From assembly GCA_027943335.1 (NCBI GenBank), contig BSBK01009263.1:62001-126000 (forward strand): a stretch of 64,000 nt of DNA. Direction: 5' to 3'. Origin of the DNA: Chamaecyparis obtusa. Its lineage: Eukaryota; Streptophyta; Pinopsida; Cupressales; Cupressaceae. This document shows, one piece after another, positions 13,001-24,653 of the stretch. A model generated the notes under the pieces. The model was given only the letters and a program-made list of their open reading frames with translations. It was not told where the DNA came from and did not search any database. A program made the position numbers and the translations under genes. Numbering within the stretch: the first letter of the stretch is position 1; each line of letters opens with the position of its first letter.

Positions 13001-13241
13001 AAGATACCTATAAGACTCTTAAAGCTATTCCACAATAATCTATCTGTAGGCCTATTGTTTTCATGAGGTGTCTTGACTGTGCAGATGAGGCAATACCTGC
13101 CTGAGTGATGTGGAGCTCAAAGAAGAAGGAGGATTCTTTTCAATCCTCATCAATTGGACTCTTATCAAACTTGAGTGCAAAACCTGAGAATCAAGCCTAT
13201 ACATCTATTCACATTTGGTCCTGCAAGGAAAAGCTCCAACA
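10066..13241 (+). repeat. Right LTR arm of the inverted-LTR element
   Basis: Reverse complement of the left arm, reading CGCTAGCACC (decayed TGTTAGCACC) to CTCCAACA. It is abutted on the left by ccccagtagagtca, which on the minus strand looks like the primer-site motif of the gypsy element (TGGTGACTCTGTTGGGG next to its 5' LTR). It matches about as well the sequence flanking the other arm (ccctagatagagccac), so which internal end it represents is unresolved. Confidence 0.85.
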
Positions 13242-15240
13242 AAATCTTTGGAAGCAAGTGCTACATCAAGAGGGATGAAGCAGTAGGAAAGTTTGATGCA
13301 AGAAGTAATGAAGGTAATTTTCTTGGTTACTCCACTAAAAGTAAAGCTTATAGATTTTTCAATTTAAGATTGAAAAATATTATTGAAAGTGCTCATGTCA
13401 AGATTGATTAAAATTTTATGGTTCAAGAAAGATATCATGATTACTCACCCATGATTGAAGAAGAACCCAGACCATCCACTAGTGAGACAATTATTAAATA
13501 AATGTTTGATAGCATTGATGTGTTATTCAATAGTGAAGAAGAAAATCCTAAGGCTGATGAGTTAGCATCACCTAAAGCTCCAAAGTTTACATCTAGAAAC
13601 CATTCCAAGGAAGACATCACTAGAGATCAGAGCAGAAAAGTCTTAACAAGATCAAAAGCAAAGAACTTAGCTAGCACTGAAATGGTATGTTTACTATCTC
13701 AGATTGAACCTTTAAGTGTTGAAGATGCTTGTAATGATTCAGATTGGCATGATGCTATGAAAGAAGAACTTGATCACATTGTTAAGAATGACACTTGGGA
13801 ACTGGTCCCAAGACCTAGTGATAAGAATGTGATTGGAGAAAAGTGGATATTCAAAAACAAGATGAATGAAGATGGTACATTAGTAAGAAATAAATCAAGG
13901 TTAGTATGTAAGGGACATGCACAAAGAGAAGGCATTGATTATTTAGACACATTTGCACCTATGAGTAGATTAGAAGCTATTAAGTTCTTTCTAGCCTATG
14001 CTACAATCAAAAACCTCAAATTATATCAGATGGATGTCAAGTCAGCATTTCTGAATGGAGATTTGAAAGAAGAAGTATACATTGAGTAGCCACAATGATT
14101 CACCTTATTAGACAAACCTGATATGGTATGCATATTAAATAAGGCCCTCTATGAACTTAAGTAAGCCCCTAGAGCATGGTATGAGAGACTAGATGGATAT
14201 CTAAAAAAGATTGGATTCAAGAAATGAGCAGAAGATTATAATCTATTCATTAGTGAGACATCTAAAGGTCTACTACTTGTCTCTATATTTTTTTATGACA
14301 TTATCTTTGGAGGTAATGACAAACTAAGTGCAGAATTTGCCAAAGAAATGCAGAATGAGTCTGAGATGAGTATGATTGGTCCTATCAAATTCTTTTTGGG
14401 ACTAAATGTGCAACAAATAGAAAAATGAATTTTTATTAATCAGTCCAAATATGTGAAAGAGATACTAAAGAAATTCAAGATGGATGATTGCAAGCTAGTA
14501 GGAACCCCTATGATCACTAAATGCAAACTTACAAAATAAGATGACCCACTAGTAGTAGATATAACATTGTATAAGTATATGATTGGTAAACTCATATATC
14601 TTACTCAGAGTAGACCTGACATTTCCAATGCAGTTGGCATAGTTGGAAGATTTGCAATAGAACCTAAGCAAAGTTACCTCATGGCAATAAAGAGAATATT
14701 TAGATACTTGTAGGGCACTATAGATTATGGTCTATGGTATCCTAATTCAGAAAATGTTGAGTTTCATGTATACACTGATGCTGATTGGGCAGGATGTGTA
14801 GATAATAGAAAAAGTACATCAGGTGGAGTAGTGTTTCTTGGTAATAGACTTGTCACTTGGACAAGCAAGAAACAAAATTGTATTTCTTAGTCAACAACAG
14901 AAGCAGAGTATGTTGCAGCAGCCTTGAATTGTTCTGCAATTGTTTGAATCAAGAAGATGATAAAAGATTTTGGAATTCAGATTGATTATCCTATTGTTAT
15001 TCACTACGATAACACTAGAACTACCAATATGTTGAAGAACCCTATGATGCATGCAAATACAAAGCACATTGAGATCAAGTATCACTTCCTAAGAGAGAAA
15101 GTGGTAGAGAAAGAAGTCGTGCTGGACTATGTGAGTACAAAAGACTAGTTGGAAGACATATTCACAAAGCCTTTGCCAAAGGATACTTTTGAGTATCTCA
15201 GGGAGAAGTTGGGAGTAATTCCCTCCCCTGATTCTTCTTA
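13242..15240 (+). pseudogene. copia integrase end, reverse transcriptase and RNase H
   Basis: Continuation of the copia pol frame after the insertion. In order: the end of the integrase C-terminal region (FGSKCYIKRDEAVGKFDARS, then FLGYS), an acidic linker, reverse transcriptase from about 13720 ([38 protein letters not shown]), then RNase H (TDADWAGCVDNRKSTSGG; STTEAEY) and a tail ending near KLGVIPSPDSS. The polymerase YVDD box is ruined: the position reads FFYDIIFGG, so one catalytic aspartate is gone. Stops interrupt conserved glutamines and tryptophans (IE-stop-PQ, LK-stop-APRAW, S-stop-STTEAEY, V-stop-IKK). One frame is kept throughout, so decay was mainly by substitution. Confidence 0.92.
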
Positions 15241-15591
15241 GAAGAAAGAAGGAAAGGCATCAATCCTTAGGGATTGATGGAAGGTTGACTACTCTACCTC
15301 AAGAGTAGTACCAGTGCTTAAAATTAATGGAGCCCTTTGCCATTGATGTCAAAGGGGGAGTAATATATAGAGTCATGAAAAATAGAAGTAAAAATAAGGA
15401 GCAATATACTAAGGGGGAGAAGTATTCAGTTATGACACCATTTCAATTGAGGAAATGGAGAATGTTGAAAAATATTGCAGCAAATGGAGGATTCATCTTT
15501 GGTGGAGTATTGATGAGGAAATGGAGAATGTTATAAAATAAATGTTCTTTTGGGTTGGTGGTGGTTTTTTATTCCACATGTTGCCATCAAT

Positions 15592-15606
15592 TTCGAAGGG
15601 GGAGAT
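15592..15606 (+). promoter_or_regulatory. copia polypurine tract
   Basis: The purine-rich run cgaagggggagat directly precedes TGTTGG at 15607. This is the standard primer for plus-strand DNA in copia elements. Confidence 0.85.
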
Positions 15607-16915
15607 TGTTGGATATTTGCCAACAGGCCAGTACTGACTGTATGTTTTTCATTGATGAAAACATATGGAAAGTAGCATGCATGGAAGTCATATGCAGTAA
15701 GCTTTCAGTATATGTAGCATGGACATGATATAATCATGATATCATGGGCACAGAGGTTAACTATTAGTATAGAGAGTTATATACCAGCTTGTGTCATTAG
15801 TGTTCTTGATAGAGTAACATGCAGTGTTCTGTGTATGGTTGTCCATACAGTCATTATGGAGCCTTGCGCACTTGGGTATATGTTGAAGACATGTTAGTGA
15901 TGTTTTAGTCATGGACGCATAGTCTGATATTCAGTAGAAGTAAATTTATGCAGTTGTTATTCTCTAGTAGTAGTTTCTTGTGTTTATTCAGAAGAGCCAA
16001 TAGATATTTTATTGGTTCCGGAGTTGTGCCTATCCTTTGGGTATGCACCCTTGGAGTTAAGCTTAGAGAAGAGTTTTTGATGTTTGGTTAAGGGTGCATG
16101 AATTAATTTAGCTTGAGGTGAAAGATCCAATTGTTTTGGTAGAGCCGACAGTGTGTAGCATGCATCTACAATTATCTTATTGGACAGGTCCCATAATGTG
16201 TTGTGTGTATAGTAGAGCCGACAAAATGTTTATCTAAGTTTGTTATGGTTTCTCTAATATGATTTCAAGGTGGTTCTAATAGGCCAACTTGATCATATCA
16301 TTTGGAGGAAATATATTTATAGACAGTCATTTGTGATTGCTAGAGTGTGGTTCATGGTTGATCAAGAAGAGTATAGCAGAGTGTGCGAAGTGTTGAACCA
16401 TCAGAGGAAGGTCTATATGACCAAGTAAAGTGTTTATGGTATACATTTGAACTGATCCAGATAGCAGGTCAAAGTGCAGTTCACCAAGATCTAGATAGAG
16501 TGTGTATCTATTATTCAGAAGGTTGTAGCCTTCGCCCCTTTGAGCAGTGAGCTCTTGGATAGTTCATCATCTCCCCTAACAGGGAAAATTGTAAAAGACT
16601 CCTAACAAGGTCAGAACCTTGACCAGGTTTATTGTACTAAACATATTATAAATAAACTCCTATCAGGGTTAAGGATCTTCTAACAAGGATCATAATACAC
16701 TAGTACAAAATATTAGTGGGTGTCAATTCCCACCGGGTTTTACCTATTTGGATTTCCTCGTAACCAAAATATTGGTGTTGTGTTCATGTGTTTTTTCATT
16801 GTGTTCATGCTTTATGTTTAAGTATACTTAACTGGATAAAGAATTAAATCTTGTAGATAACTGATTCACCCCCCCCCCCTACTCTCTCTGTTATCTCTTG
16901 GGACTATTCCTAACA
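15607..16915 (+). repeat. copia 3' LTR
   Basis: Starts TGTTGGATATTTGCC after the polypurine tract and ends TTCCTAACA at 16915. It contains the C-run (16869-16879) and 'gattcacc...ctctctgttatctc' block typical of the R/U5 end of this copia group. The same block appears inverted at the right edge of the window (63708-63722 G-run). The flank after it is AGCAC; the partner site cannot be checked because the 5' end is lost. Confidence 0.85.
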
Positions 16916-17487
16916 AGCACATTATATCTTAGGGTTGAGAGTAATTAGATCTTTGAGTTGGCGGTGGCCTGTCAAGTCGTGTTTCTATTTGATTGATGAT
17001 TTCTAATTAAATCTTAACAAAACACCATATATATTATTTATTAAACATGAATAATTTAACATCTTATATTACTCAGTGTAAATTTACTTAATAATTTTGT
17101 TTTAAATTTACTTTTCAATGATCTAGAATAGCTAATTGTTTGTAATTTAAAAAACTTGATTTTGTATCTAGATAATGAAAGCAATTTTTTGACAAGCATA
17201 AATTTTTTTCATTTTAATAGCATCTAGCATTAATCTTCAGATTTTTTGTCTTGTGTAGATAGAACAATTTTTCAAATGAAAAGAAAGAATTGACATCGCG
17301 CATAATGTGGAGTTGGGGAGAGCAGTAAATCTGTCAAGAAAATATGGAGATGAGAGCAAGCATGGAGAAAAATGCAATACAAAAATAAGTTACAAAGTTG
17401 TAATTTATTGTACATTCCTATTAACTATGGAATATGAGTGGAAGTGTGCAAATCAAGTCAAGTCTTTCATGAAGAGATACCTTTCTT
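16916..17487. other. Short stretch between the copia LTR and TIR element B; no gene seen
   Basis: 572 bp of AT-rich sequence with no convincing coding region; a 64-codon open frame at 17307-17501 runs into the TIR element and looks accidental. A 14 bp word (17455-17468) recurs just beyond the other end of B (51626-51639), so the pre-insertion site appears to have held a diverged tandem duplication of about 43 bp. Confidence 0.5.
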
Positions 17488-18480
17488 GGGTATGTGCATG
17501 ATCATGGTATACCAAACTATGGCCTTAAGTGGCAATGAAAAATTAGAAAATCAAGGTTAGGCAATTTGACGTAAAAAGTTGAACATCTTATCAACTTTAT
17601 ATGAAAAAGTTATAAGAATAGAATCTATAGGGAATTGAATGTATTTTCTAAACTACTAGCCCTTGTCTGAAAAAAAATTAATCTAATTGTTCAAAATTTT
17701 AGATTTCAATGCAGTAGTATGAAACTTTTAGGAAAAAGATAAAAAGTATGTGTATGTCTAACCACCTTAATCACAATCAAATGATGATATATTTTTACAA
17801 GATTCTAGATATAAGTAGTATACTCATGCCTAGATGTGACACATATTTTTGTGTAATTTTTTCCCAAATAAATAATTAATTATGAGTTTTATGCACTATA
17901 ACTTATTCAGAATAAAAAAAATCTCGTGTCTGACCACCTTAACTAATTCTAAACTTTACAAAATTGAGAACTTTTTTTTTCTTATAGTAGGTGAAGCATA
18001 GAATGTAACACATGTTTTGGATTTTAAAAAGGTTAAATGATTTGAAAGTTATAGTTATTTTTCAATCAGTATGTCAATTAGGACTTTAAAGATAACTCAA
18101 TTAAAAAATAAGTAATAATTACTTACTAAACTCAAAATTTGACAGTAATTATATTGATGGAAAGCTGATAATGTCTTTAAGAAATCTTTTTTGTTTCATC
18201 AACTTCAGGTGAAAAAAAGGTCATCAGCTACATGGTCGAAGTCTCAAGATCAAAACAAATATGGTCAACACACCTTATGGGTTGACCATTCATGTTTGGC
18301 ATTGCCCAAGGCAAATACCAAGCCTATTCAGATATCCGATAATATCAGATATCCGAAATCTCCTGCCTAATTCAACATTTCAATTTGACTATTTTTTTCA
18401 ATTTTAAGTTACATATTACGATTTTTATTTTTTTATATTAATATTAAATGATAATAACATAGCATTAGTATTATATAAAT
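17488..18480 (-). repeat. 3' terminal region of TIR element B
   Basis: About 1 kb that matches, in inverse orientation, the right end of copy A (about 34590-35579), beginning with the TIR and 'ccaaactatggccttaagtggcaatg'. Near 18330-18360 it holds subterminal GATATC-type repeats (cagatatccgataatatc), also found at the 5' ends, as expected of transposase-binding repeats. No coding region seen. Confidence 0.75.
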
Positions 18481-18594
18481 TTTTATATTGGTATTGTATT
18501 ATATTATTAATATTTATTTCTCTATTGTAGAATAGTATAATATTAGTATTACATATTTATTAAAATATTTATATTATATGTTCAATAATACCTA

Positions 18595-18598
<4 letters not shown>

Positions 18599-18674
<76 letters not shown>
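18599..18674. repeat. (AG)38 microsatellite
   Basis: Uninterrupted AG dinucleotide run of 76 bases inside TIR element B. It is followed (18686-18760) by degenerate gatatttgata repeats resembling the family's subterminal motif. Confidence 0.98.
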
Positions 18675-18677
<3 letters not shown>

Positions 18678-18769
18678 TTTGAGGTGCAAGGTAATTACGA
18701 TATTTGATATTATTGAATATTTGATATAATCAGATATTTGATATTTTTAGATATTTAATTGATTTTACT

Positions 18770-18905
18770 GGCACCCCTCAGTCTGAGAATGACATTTTTC
18801 TGGAGGATCGTTAGTCTAAGACCCACATTGTTTGGCAGACCCTCAGTCTGAGAACAACATTTTTCTAGTAGACCCTCAGTCTGAGAACTGCATTTTTCTA
18901 CAAAG
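18770..18905. repeat. Three short repeats of a 'ccctcagtctgagaa...catttttct' unit
   Basis: Units at about 18774, 18839 and 18868 share ccctcagtctgagaa and catttttct. Each contains a small dyad (CTCAGtCTGAG). The role is unknown. Confidence 0.7.
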
Positions 18906-20135
18906 AATATCACAAGATTACGGTTGTAAGGGTGAGGTGGGGAAGAGTATGATGTATAGTTATGGTGTTCCTTGAATAAACTAGAATTTCAGGAGGGTTG
19001 GGAAAAGTTTTTGAATTGTCATGGAGTGGAGATGAAAGATTTTCTAGTGTTCAAGTACATATCAAAGTCATGTTTCAAGGTTAAGATATTTAAAAGAAGA
19101 GGGTGTGTGAAAAATCTTATCTCTTGTCATTTTATAAATACAAATGTTGATACAAGATGCCCTTCTAACAATTTAGGCAGCTAAAAAGAGACAAATAATT
19201 ATTATTTTTTGTTGTAGGTGATTCTGGCAAGAACCTGAACATTATGAATCCTCTGCTCTAGTGAATCCTACCCTTTCAAATCCAACAAACCATTTTGGTC
19301 AATGGGAATATAGTCCTAGAATCAAGAGGAGTATCTAAGTGGAAAGGTTTACCAAGTTAACATGATAGAAAATAGTTTTTCAATTACATTTTACTGAAGG
19401 ATATCTGGTGGTCTAATATAATTTGTTGTCTTCTATAATATGAACAACTGCATTTTGTGTGATTTGTAAGCTTTAACGAGAGTGTATCAAGTCAATGGAA
19501 AACATGAATGGATTTGGTCAAAATGTTAACCTTTGGATTAGATTATAAAGAATTTTTTTTGTTGGGATTAAACACTATATTCAAGTTTCATGTTGAAATG
19601 ATGTTTTCACAAGCCACTTATAACCCCTTATAAAGTTGCTTAAATTTTTGTTGTCAAAAATTCCTTGTCAGCATTAAATATATAATACAACTCACACTGC
19701 TGAACTAGGATACACATACGTTTCACTAAATAGGTTGCCCTCCCTATTTTCATTCATTCCGTATGTCCTGTACAACAATTCATCTAGTAGACTGGGCATT
19801 TTGATTCTTCTACATCTTTCCAAAATAGGTATCAATGCCATTAGCTTACAACGTAACAACCATTTCCATGAGTGGGAGAGTAGGAGGTATTAAATTTTAA
19901 TAACTATGTATGAAATGTTGGAAAATTACAAAAAAATCATGGATGGCCATTGAAAGAAGAAAAAGAAACCAACCAGCCAATTAAAAATAAATCGACGGCC
20001 TTTGAAATAATCTATTTTTCTGGAAAACTTTCGGTAGTCTAAAATGGCCCTAGGAAAAGGCAACAACTCTAATTATAGATGTATTTCAAGTTGCCCATCT
20101 ATACAGTTTGGTGAAGAAGGGTGTGCATTTTTTGA
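18906..20135. other. Internal sequence of TIR element B; no gene recognised
   Basis: AT-rich DNA with only short open frames (18972-19184 the longest), none resembling a known protein. By position it belongs to the 3' half of element B. I see no tRNA, promoter or further repeat here. Confidence 0.5.
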
Positions 20136-20800
20136 TTCCTCGACTAAGCAATGATCTTTCGAGGCTCATATCTCATACCCCATGAGAGGTATCGATGAAC
20201 TATGAGATGATACAAGACCACCTTTTTGAGGTCTATAGTAACCTCTCTCCATTGTGGGAGATTCAAATTTGTTTGAATTTGGCACGCCAATCTCACTTGA
20301 TGCCAAAACTTGCAGTGAGGGTTAGTTGAAAGTTGCACCATTGGGTTTCTTCCAAACCGTTCTTCCTAGCAACAAACGGTCTCACCATTAGCTCCGGTTC
20401 GGTGGTAAATGCTAGTGAAAACCTTATTTTGACCACTACATCACTAGAATGTTCATGAACATGTCAGACCAAAGTGTCCCCAAGGTGCACTAAGCACGAT
20501 TAGGCAGTGATCTTTTGAGGCTCATATCTCAGACCCTGTGAGAGGTATCGACGAATTGTGAGATGCTACAGGACCATGTTTCTGAGGCCTACAATGATTT
20601 ATAGGAAAGGGTGGTGGATGTATTCAACAAGAAAAGTTTACAAATTCTGGTTAATAAGCAATTATTCCCCCAAAGTCGCAAATGCTTCCCAAGGTTCCAA
20701 AATGATATAGATGGTGTCTGTATCTTGTATTTAAATGGATTTGATAGGTTTTAGACTTCTAGGTAATAACCAAAGTACCCAACTCTCCAATCTTCCTCAA

Positions 20801-21696
20801 TGATGTAGGGAAGATTGGAGTATCCTATAATGGATGGTCCAAACCTACACTAGAAACTATAACAACAACAATCATAGTAGAATACAATAATGTAATTCTT
20901 TAGAATATAATTTCATTCAACATGCCTCGCTATGAGGGCTTCCAAAATTTGGCCTTATACATTGAAATTATGAAAATAGAGACTCTACTCTCATCATATC
21001 TTATGTGCCTTCCTATCTACTTCTTCGCACTACTCTTCCCTCTGTATAAACCCAAGCTCCAAATATATAGCTAGCTAGGCCACAAGTCGGCCAGGTAGGC
21101 ATTTAATTATTTTATAGGTCCAACCTAGCAAGAGAAACCAAAAATAAAGAAAGAATGAAAAAAAATCAATGTGAGGCTATATTTAGGTCCACACATGACC
21201 CAAGAACATATTCCTAACTTATCAAGATCCCATTTCATCATACGGAGTCATGCAAGACAAAAAAATCCATGTTTCACATGAAACTGACTAAAAATTGATA
21301 CCCAAGGAAAATGGTGATAACTCCTAACTCCTGATGAATTAGGAATTTTGGTCTTAGGTGAAGATAGTATTTTAGATCCTCTTTAAGACATCAAGATCAC
21401 AAAGGTTGAATCATTAAGGATAAATGGCTACATGATGCACAATCAACATGTAGAAAAAAGGAAAATATGGCTCCAGTAGCGAGGCAAAACAACTCTAACT
21501 TAAACACAATCTATCCAATCCTTATGCGCTCATACTAGGAGAAGGTTCTAGAATAGGTCCTCAACATCAGTTAAGCTCCATATAACATGAAACCAACAAC
21601 CGCAATGGCTATAATGCAAACAACATACAGGTACAAAAAATAGGAAATGTTTTTGGCAATTGAATATTTCACAAGACCCAAGATGCTCCTGCATCA
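20801..21696 (-). repeat. 3' LTR of the gag-protease gypsy element
   Basis: 896 bp, TG...CA, matching 23764-24653 along its whole length with scattered substitutions and small indels (same ccaaacctacac, catgcctSgctatgagg and ggtcctcaacatca phrases). Confidence 0.92.
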
Positions 21697-22465
21697 GTCA
21701 CCCCAGGTAAATAAAAATTTGTCATGAATGTCTTATGGGAATCAGGACAGGTATACCATATTTGTTCTTAACCGATATCTATTCTTAACCGATATCTCCT
21801 CTTGTCCTTCATTTCATGTTGTTTTCACTTTACCCATTGTCACACCTAGCAAATCACCTTGCCTTACACTTTTCTCATCTTTCCTTTCTACAACTGACAG
21901 AAACTAATTGTGACCATCTTTTCCATTGTTGATTACACTAGCACTTCATTAAATCATATATCCTCTAGACTTAGTAATCAACTTAGCACCATTTGCATCT
22001 CTCTATGTCACTAGTGCCATCGTTTGTTGTACTATCATTTTTAGAAAGACCATCTACTTAATCTCTATAAATTCCTCAGCTATGTCATTCTCTTTTCCTT
22101 TCAAACTCGACTCAATTTTATCCATAGGAATAGGTTCATCAACTTTCTTCTCCTGATGGTTTTCACTGTCACATGGACAACACCTGACAAATCCAAATCC
22201 CCTAGCCCCTACTTGCTACAAAGGTAATAACTTATGCCTAGATCCACCATGCATTACCACATATGTATTTGCATGACTATCAAACATAACATGCCTATTA
22301 GATTGCCAACGTCTCCCAAGCAATAGATGACAAGCATCCATAGGAAATACGTCACATAATATTTCATCATGATAAGATCCAATTTAAAAATTAACCAAGC
22401 ATTTCTCTTCAATCCTAACCTTAGATATATCATGTATTCAACTAATCTGATAAGGGTTAGGGTGT
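21697..22465 (-). other. 3' internal region of the gag-protease gypsy element; little coding sense
   Basis: Continues the protease side of the element with broken reading frames (the minus-strand text near 22250-22450 resembles pieces of a protease/linker), then non-coding sequence up to the 3' LTR. No reverse transcriptase motif is found. Confidence 0.5.
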
Positions 22466-23572
22466 TTATTTCTTTCTGGACAAATTCAACTTACTAACCA
22501 TCTCTTCTAAAACAAAGTTTTCAGAACTACCACCATCAACTATAACATTACATACCTTATTCTTGCACTTACATCTAGTTCTGAAAAAATATCTTCTTTT
22601 CACTGGCTCACTAAAAAAATATAGCCAACCTCCTAGTGATAAAGAATTCACCTTTTTCTGTGGCATTCTCAATGTCTTCCTTGGCAGTTAGTGAAACTCT
22701 TTTTCTAGGACATTGAAAAATTCTATGACCCTTCTCACCACACTAAAAAAAAGTACCTATGAACTCATTTATCCATCTCCCTCTCTGTCCATTATTGTAG
22801 TTATTAGCAACTTGACCACTATTAGATCCTTCATCAGTCTTCTTAGGATTCTCTATCACATTACCTCCAACAATTATTTCACCACTCTTACCACCCCAGT
22901 TCCTATTATTTTGTCTTCCTTCAAACCTCTTGTTCATCTTCTCCTCAATCTTCAATGCATTTGATAAGCATCTCCTATATTTTTCATCCAAGCAATAAGT
23001 AACTCTTCTTGAATACTAGGTCTCAAGCCATAAACATACCTAGCAACCTTCTCTTTATCACCTTCAGAATGACCAGTCCTAATCAAGATTTTTTAAAACT
23101 CCTCAGTATACTGCTGTATTGATTTTTTGGTCTTCTTCAAGGCTTGCATCTTCCTAAACATCTCTAACTCATAGTCCACCAAAATGAATTTCTTTTTCAA
23201 TTTTTCAACCATTTAGTTCCATCTAGTGATCTTTTCTTTTCCTCTCCTACTTCTTTCCAATTAAACTTCTCCCCACCAAATATTTGCATGACCCTTCAGC
23301 TTAGTCTTTGCAAATCAAACTCTATCAGTATCTTCTATTTCTTCATACTCAAAGTACTCATCTATCTCATTAATCCAATCAATCAACTCTTCTGGCCTAA
23401 TGATTCCAGCAAATGTAGAAACTTCAATCTTAGGTCTTTTTCCAATTTTAGACATACCCCTCAGGATTCTACTCTCTTCTAAATCCATGGCTTCTTCTAT
23501 AGATTCTTCAAAATGATCTTCTTCCTCAGACTCATCTTCACTATCTTCTTTCAATGTATTATTCTTTCTCAA
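22466..23572 (-). pseudogene. gypsy gag and protease start, frameshifted
   Basis: Three minus-strand segments in different frames. 23572-23315 is an acidic leader followed by a capsid start (KIEVSTFAGIIRPEELIDWI). 22991-22743 is a basic, Asn/Gly-rich gag C-terminal region (NKRFEGRQNNRNW). 22672-22466 is the protease start with the active-site block VIVDGGSSENFV. In family members the active site is D-S/T-G; here it reads D-G-G, so the residue after the aspartate is changed. A CCHC knuckle is expected between the last two segments but is not intact. Packaging and processing roles are inferred from family membership. Confidence 0.8.
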
Positions 23573-23746
23573 TTCCTCTTGTAGATCTTGTACTTGTTTC
23601 TACAAAGCCCTAAAATCATCATGATTGATTTCCCTAGCAGGTTCCTCTTTTGAGATCTCTCGAGCTCTCCTCAGAGGCATATTCAATCCAAGGTCTTGGT
23701 GCAAACTACCTCACCTTTGGTGATCTATCCACACACTCAGAATCTT

Positions 23747-23760
23747 CAAGATCTGATACC
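23747..23760 (-). promoter_or_regulatory. Primer binding site, initiator-tRNA-Met type
   Basis: Adjacent to the 5' LTR on the minus strand the sequence reads TGGTATCAGATC, matching the common plant primer site TGGTATCAGAGC for initiator tRNA-Met. It fixes the orientation of the element. Confidence 0.85.
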
Positions 23761-23763
23761 ACC

Positions 23764-24653
23764 TGATGTAGGGAAGAGATGGAGGACCCTATAATGCATG
23801 GTCCAAACCTACACCAAAAACTATAACAACAATCACAGTGGAATAAAATAATATAATCCATCAAAATAGATTTTCATTCAACATGCCTGGCTATGAGGCC
23901 TTTTGAGTTTTCGCCTTATACAATGAAATTATGAAAATAGAGAGTCATCTCTCATCATATCTTCTATGCCTTCCTATCTACTTCTTCACACTCCACTACC
24001 CTCTCTATATCAACCAAGCTCCCAATATATAGCCAACTAGGCCTCAAGTTAGCTAGTCAAACATTTAATTATTGTATACGTTCAACCTAGCAAGAGAAAC
24101 CAAAACTAAAAAAAGAATGAACAAAACTTGATGTGATGCTACATTTAGGTCCACACATGACCCAATACCATATTCCTAACTTAGCAAGACCCCATTTCAT
24201 CATACAGAATTATGCAAGATGAAAAACTCCATGTTTCACATGAAACTGGCTGAAAATTGATACTCGAGGAAAATGGTGATAACTCCTAACTCCTGATGAA
24301 TTAGGATTTGTGGTTTAGGTGATGATAGTATTATAGGTCCTCTTTAAAACCCCAAGATTACAATGTTTGATTCATTAAGGATCAACGGATACATGACACA
24401 CAATCATCATGTGGAAAGCAGGAAAATACGGCTCTAACAGCAAGGCAAAACAATCTAACTTCAACACGATCCATCCAATCCTTATGCACTCATAGGAGAG
24501 GGTTCCAAAATAGGTCCTCAACATCATTTTAGCTTCACATAACATGAAACCAAAAACCACAATGGCTATAATGCAAACAACATATAGGTACAAAAAATAA
24601 GAAATGTTTTTAGCGATGCAAGATTGCTCAAGACCCAAGATGCTCCTGCATCA
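23764..24653 (-). repeat. 5' LTR of the gag-protease gypsy element
   Basis: 890 bp; pairs with 20801-21696 and is followed on the minus strand by the primer site. Confidence 0.92.

Larger units (their letters stand above)
4781..13241 (-). mobile_element. LTR-type element with its two LTRs in inverted orientation
   Basis: An 8461 bp insertion in copia integrase. The left flank ends GAATC (4776-4780) and the right flank starts AAATC (13242-13246), a 5 bp target duplication with one mismatch. The ends read TATTGGAGC and GCTCCAACA, so TG/CA with the TG mutated. The first 3.08 kb and last 3.18 kb are reverse complements of each other, about nine bases in ten where I compared them. Both arms are homologous to the 2.6 kb LTRs of the gypsy element at 38728-50952 (same CCATGAAATTTT and GTGCTAACA ends). 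Normal LTRs are direct repeats; here both outer ends are the same LTR end. The 2.2 kb centre has no gag-pol, only one degraded unknown frame. The strand given follows the left arm and its internal flank. Confidence 0.85.
2950..16915 (+). mobile_element. Decayed Ty1/copia retrotransposon, 5' truncated, split by an 8.5 kb insertion
   Basis: Domain order on the plus strand is gag with zinc knuckle, protease, integrase, reverse transcriptase, RNase H, polypurine tract, 3' LTR. That integrase precedes reverse transcriptase identifies Ty1/copia. There is no 5' LTR or primer site: gag begins abruptly against another element's LTR. The integrase reading frame stops making sense at 4780 and resumes at 13242, where the family motif continues. 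Wording around reverse transcriptase (for example EMSMIGPIKFFLGL) recalls Sirevirus/Maximus-type copia, but I did not test that. Many stops fall where the family has glutamine or tryptophan, which fits C-to-T decay of a methylated old copy. Confidence 0.9.
20801..24653 (-). mobile_element. Non-autonomous gypsy-type element (gag and protease only), 3.85 kb
   Basis: Two direct LTRs (20801-21696 and 23764-24653; TGATGTAGGG to CCTGCATCA on the plus strand) with target duplication CTCAA at 20796-20800 and 24654-24658. A primer site reading TGGTATCAGATC on the minus strand sits beside the right LTR, so the element runs right to left. The 2.07 kb interior carries gag and the start of a protease but no polymerase, RNase H or integrase. 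It would depend on a relative for movement or was internally deleted. Confidence 0.92.
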
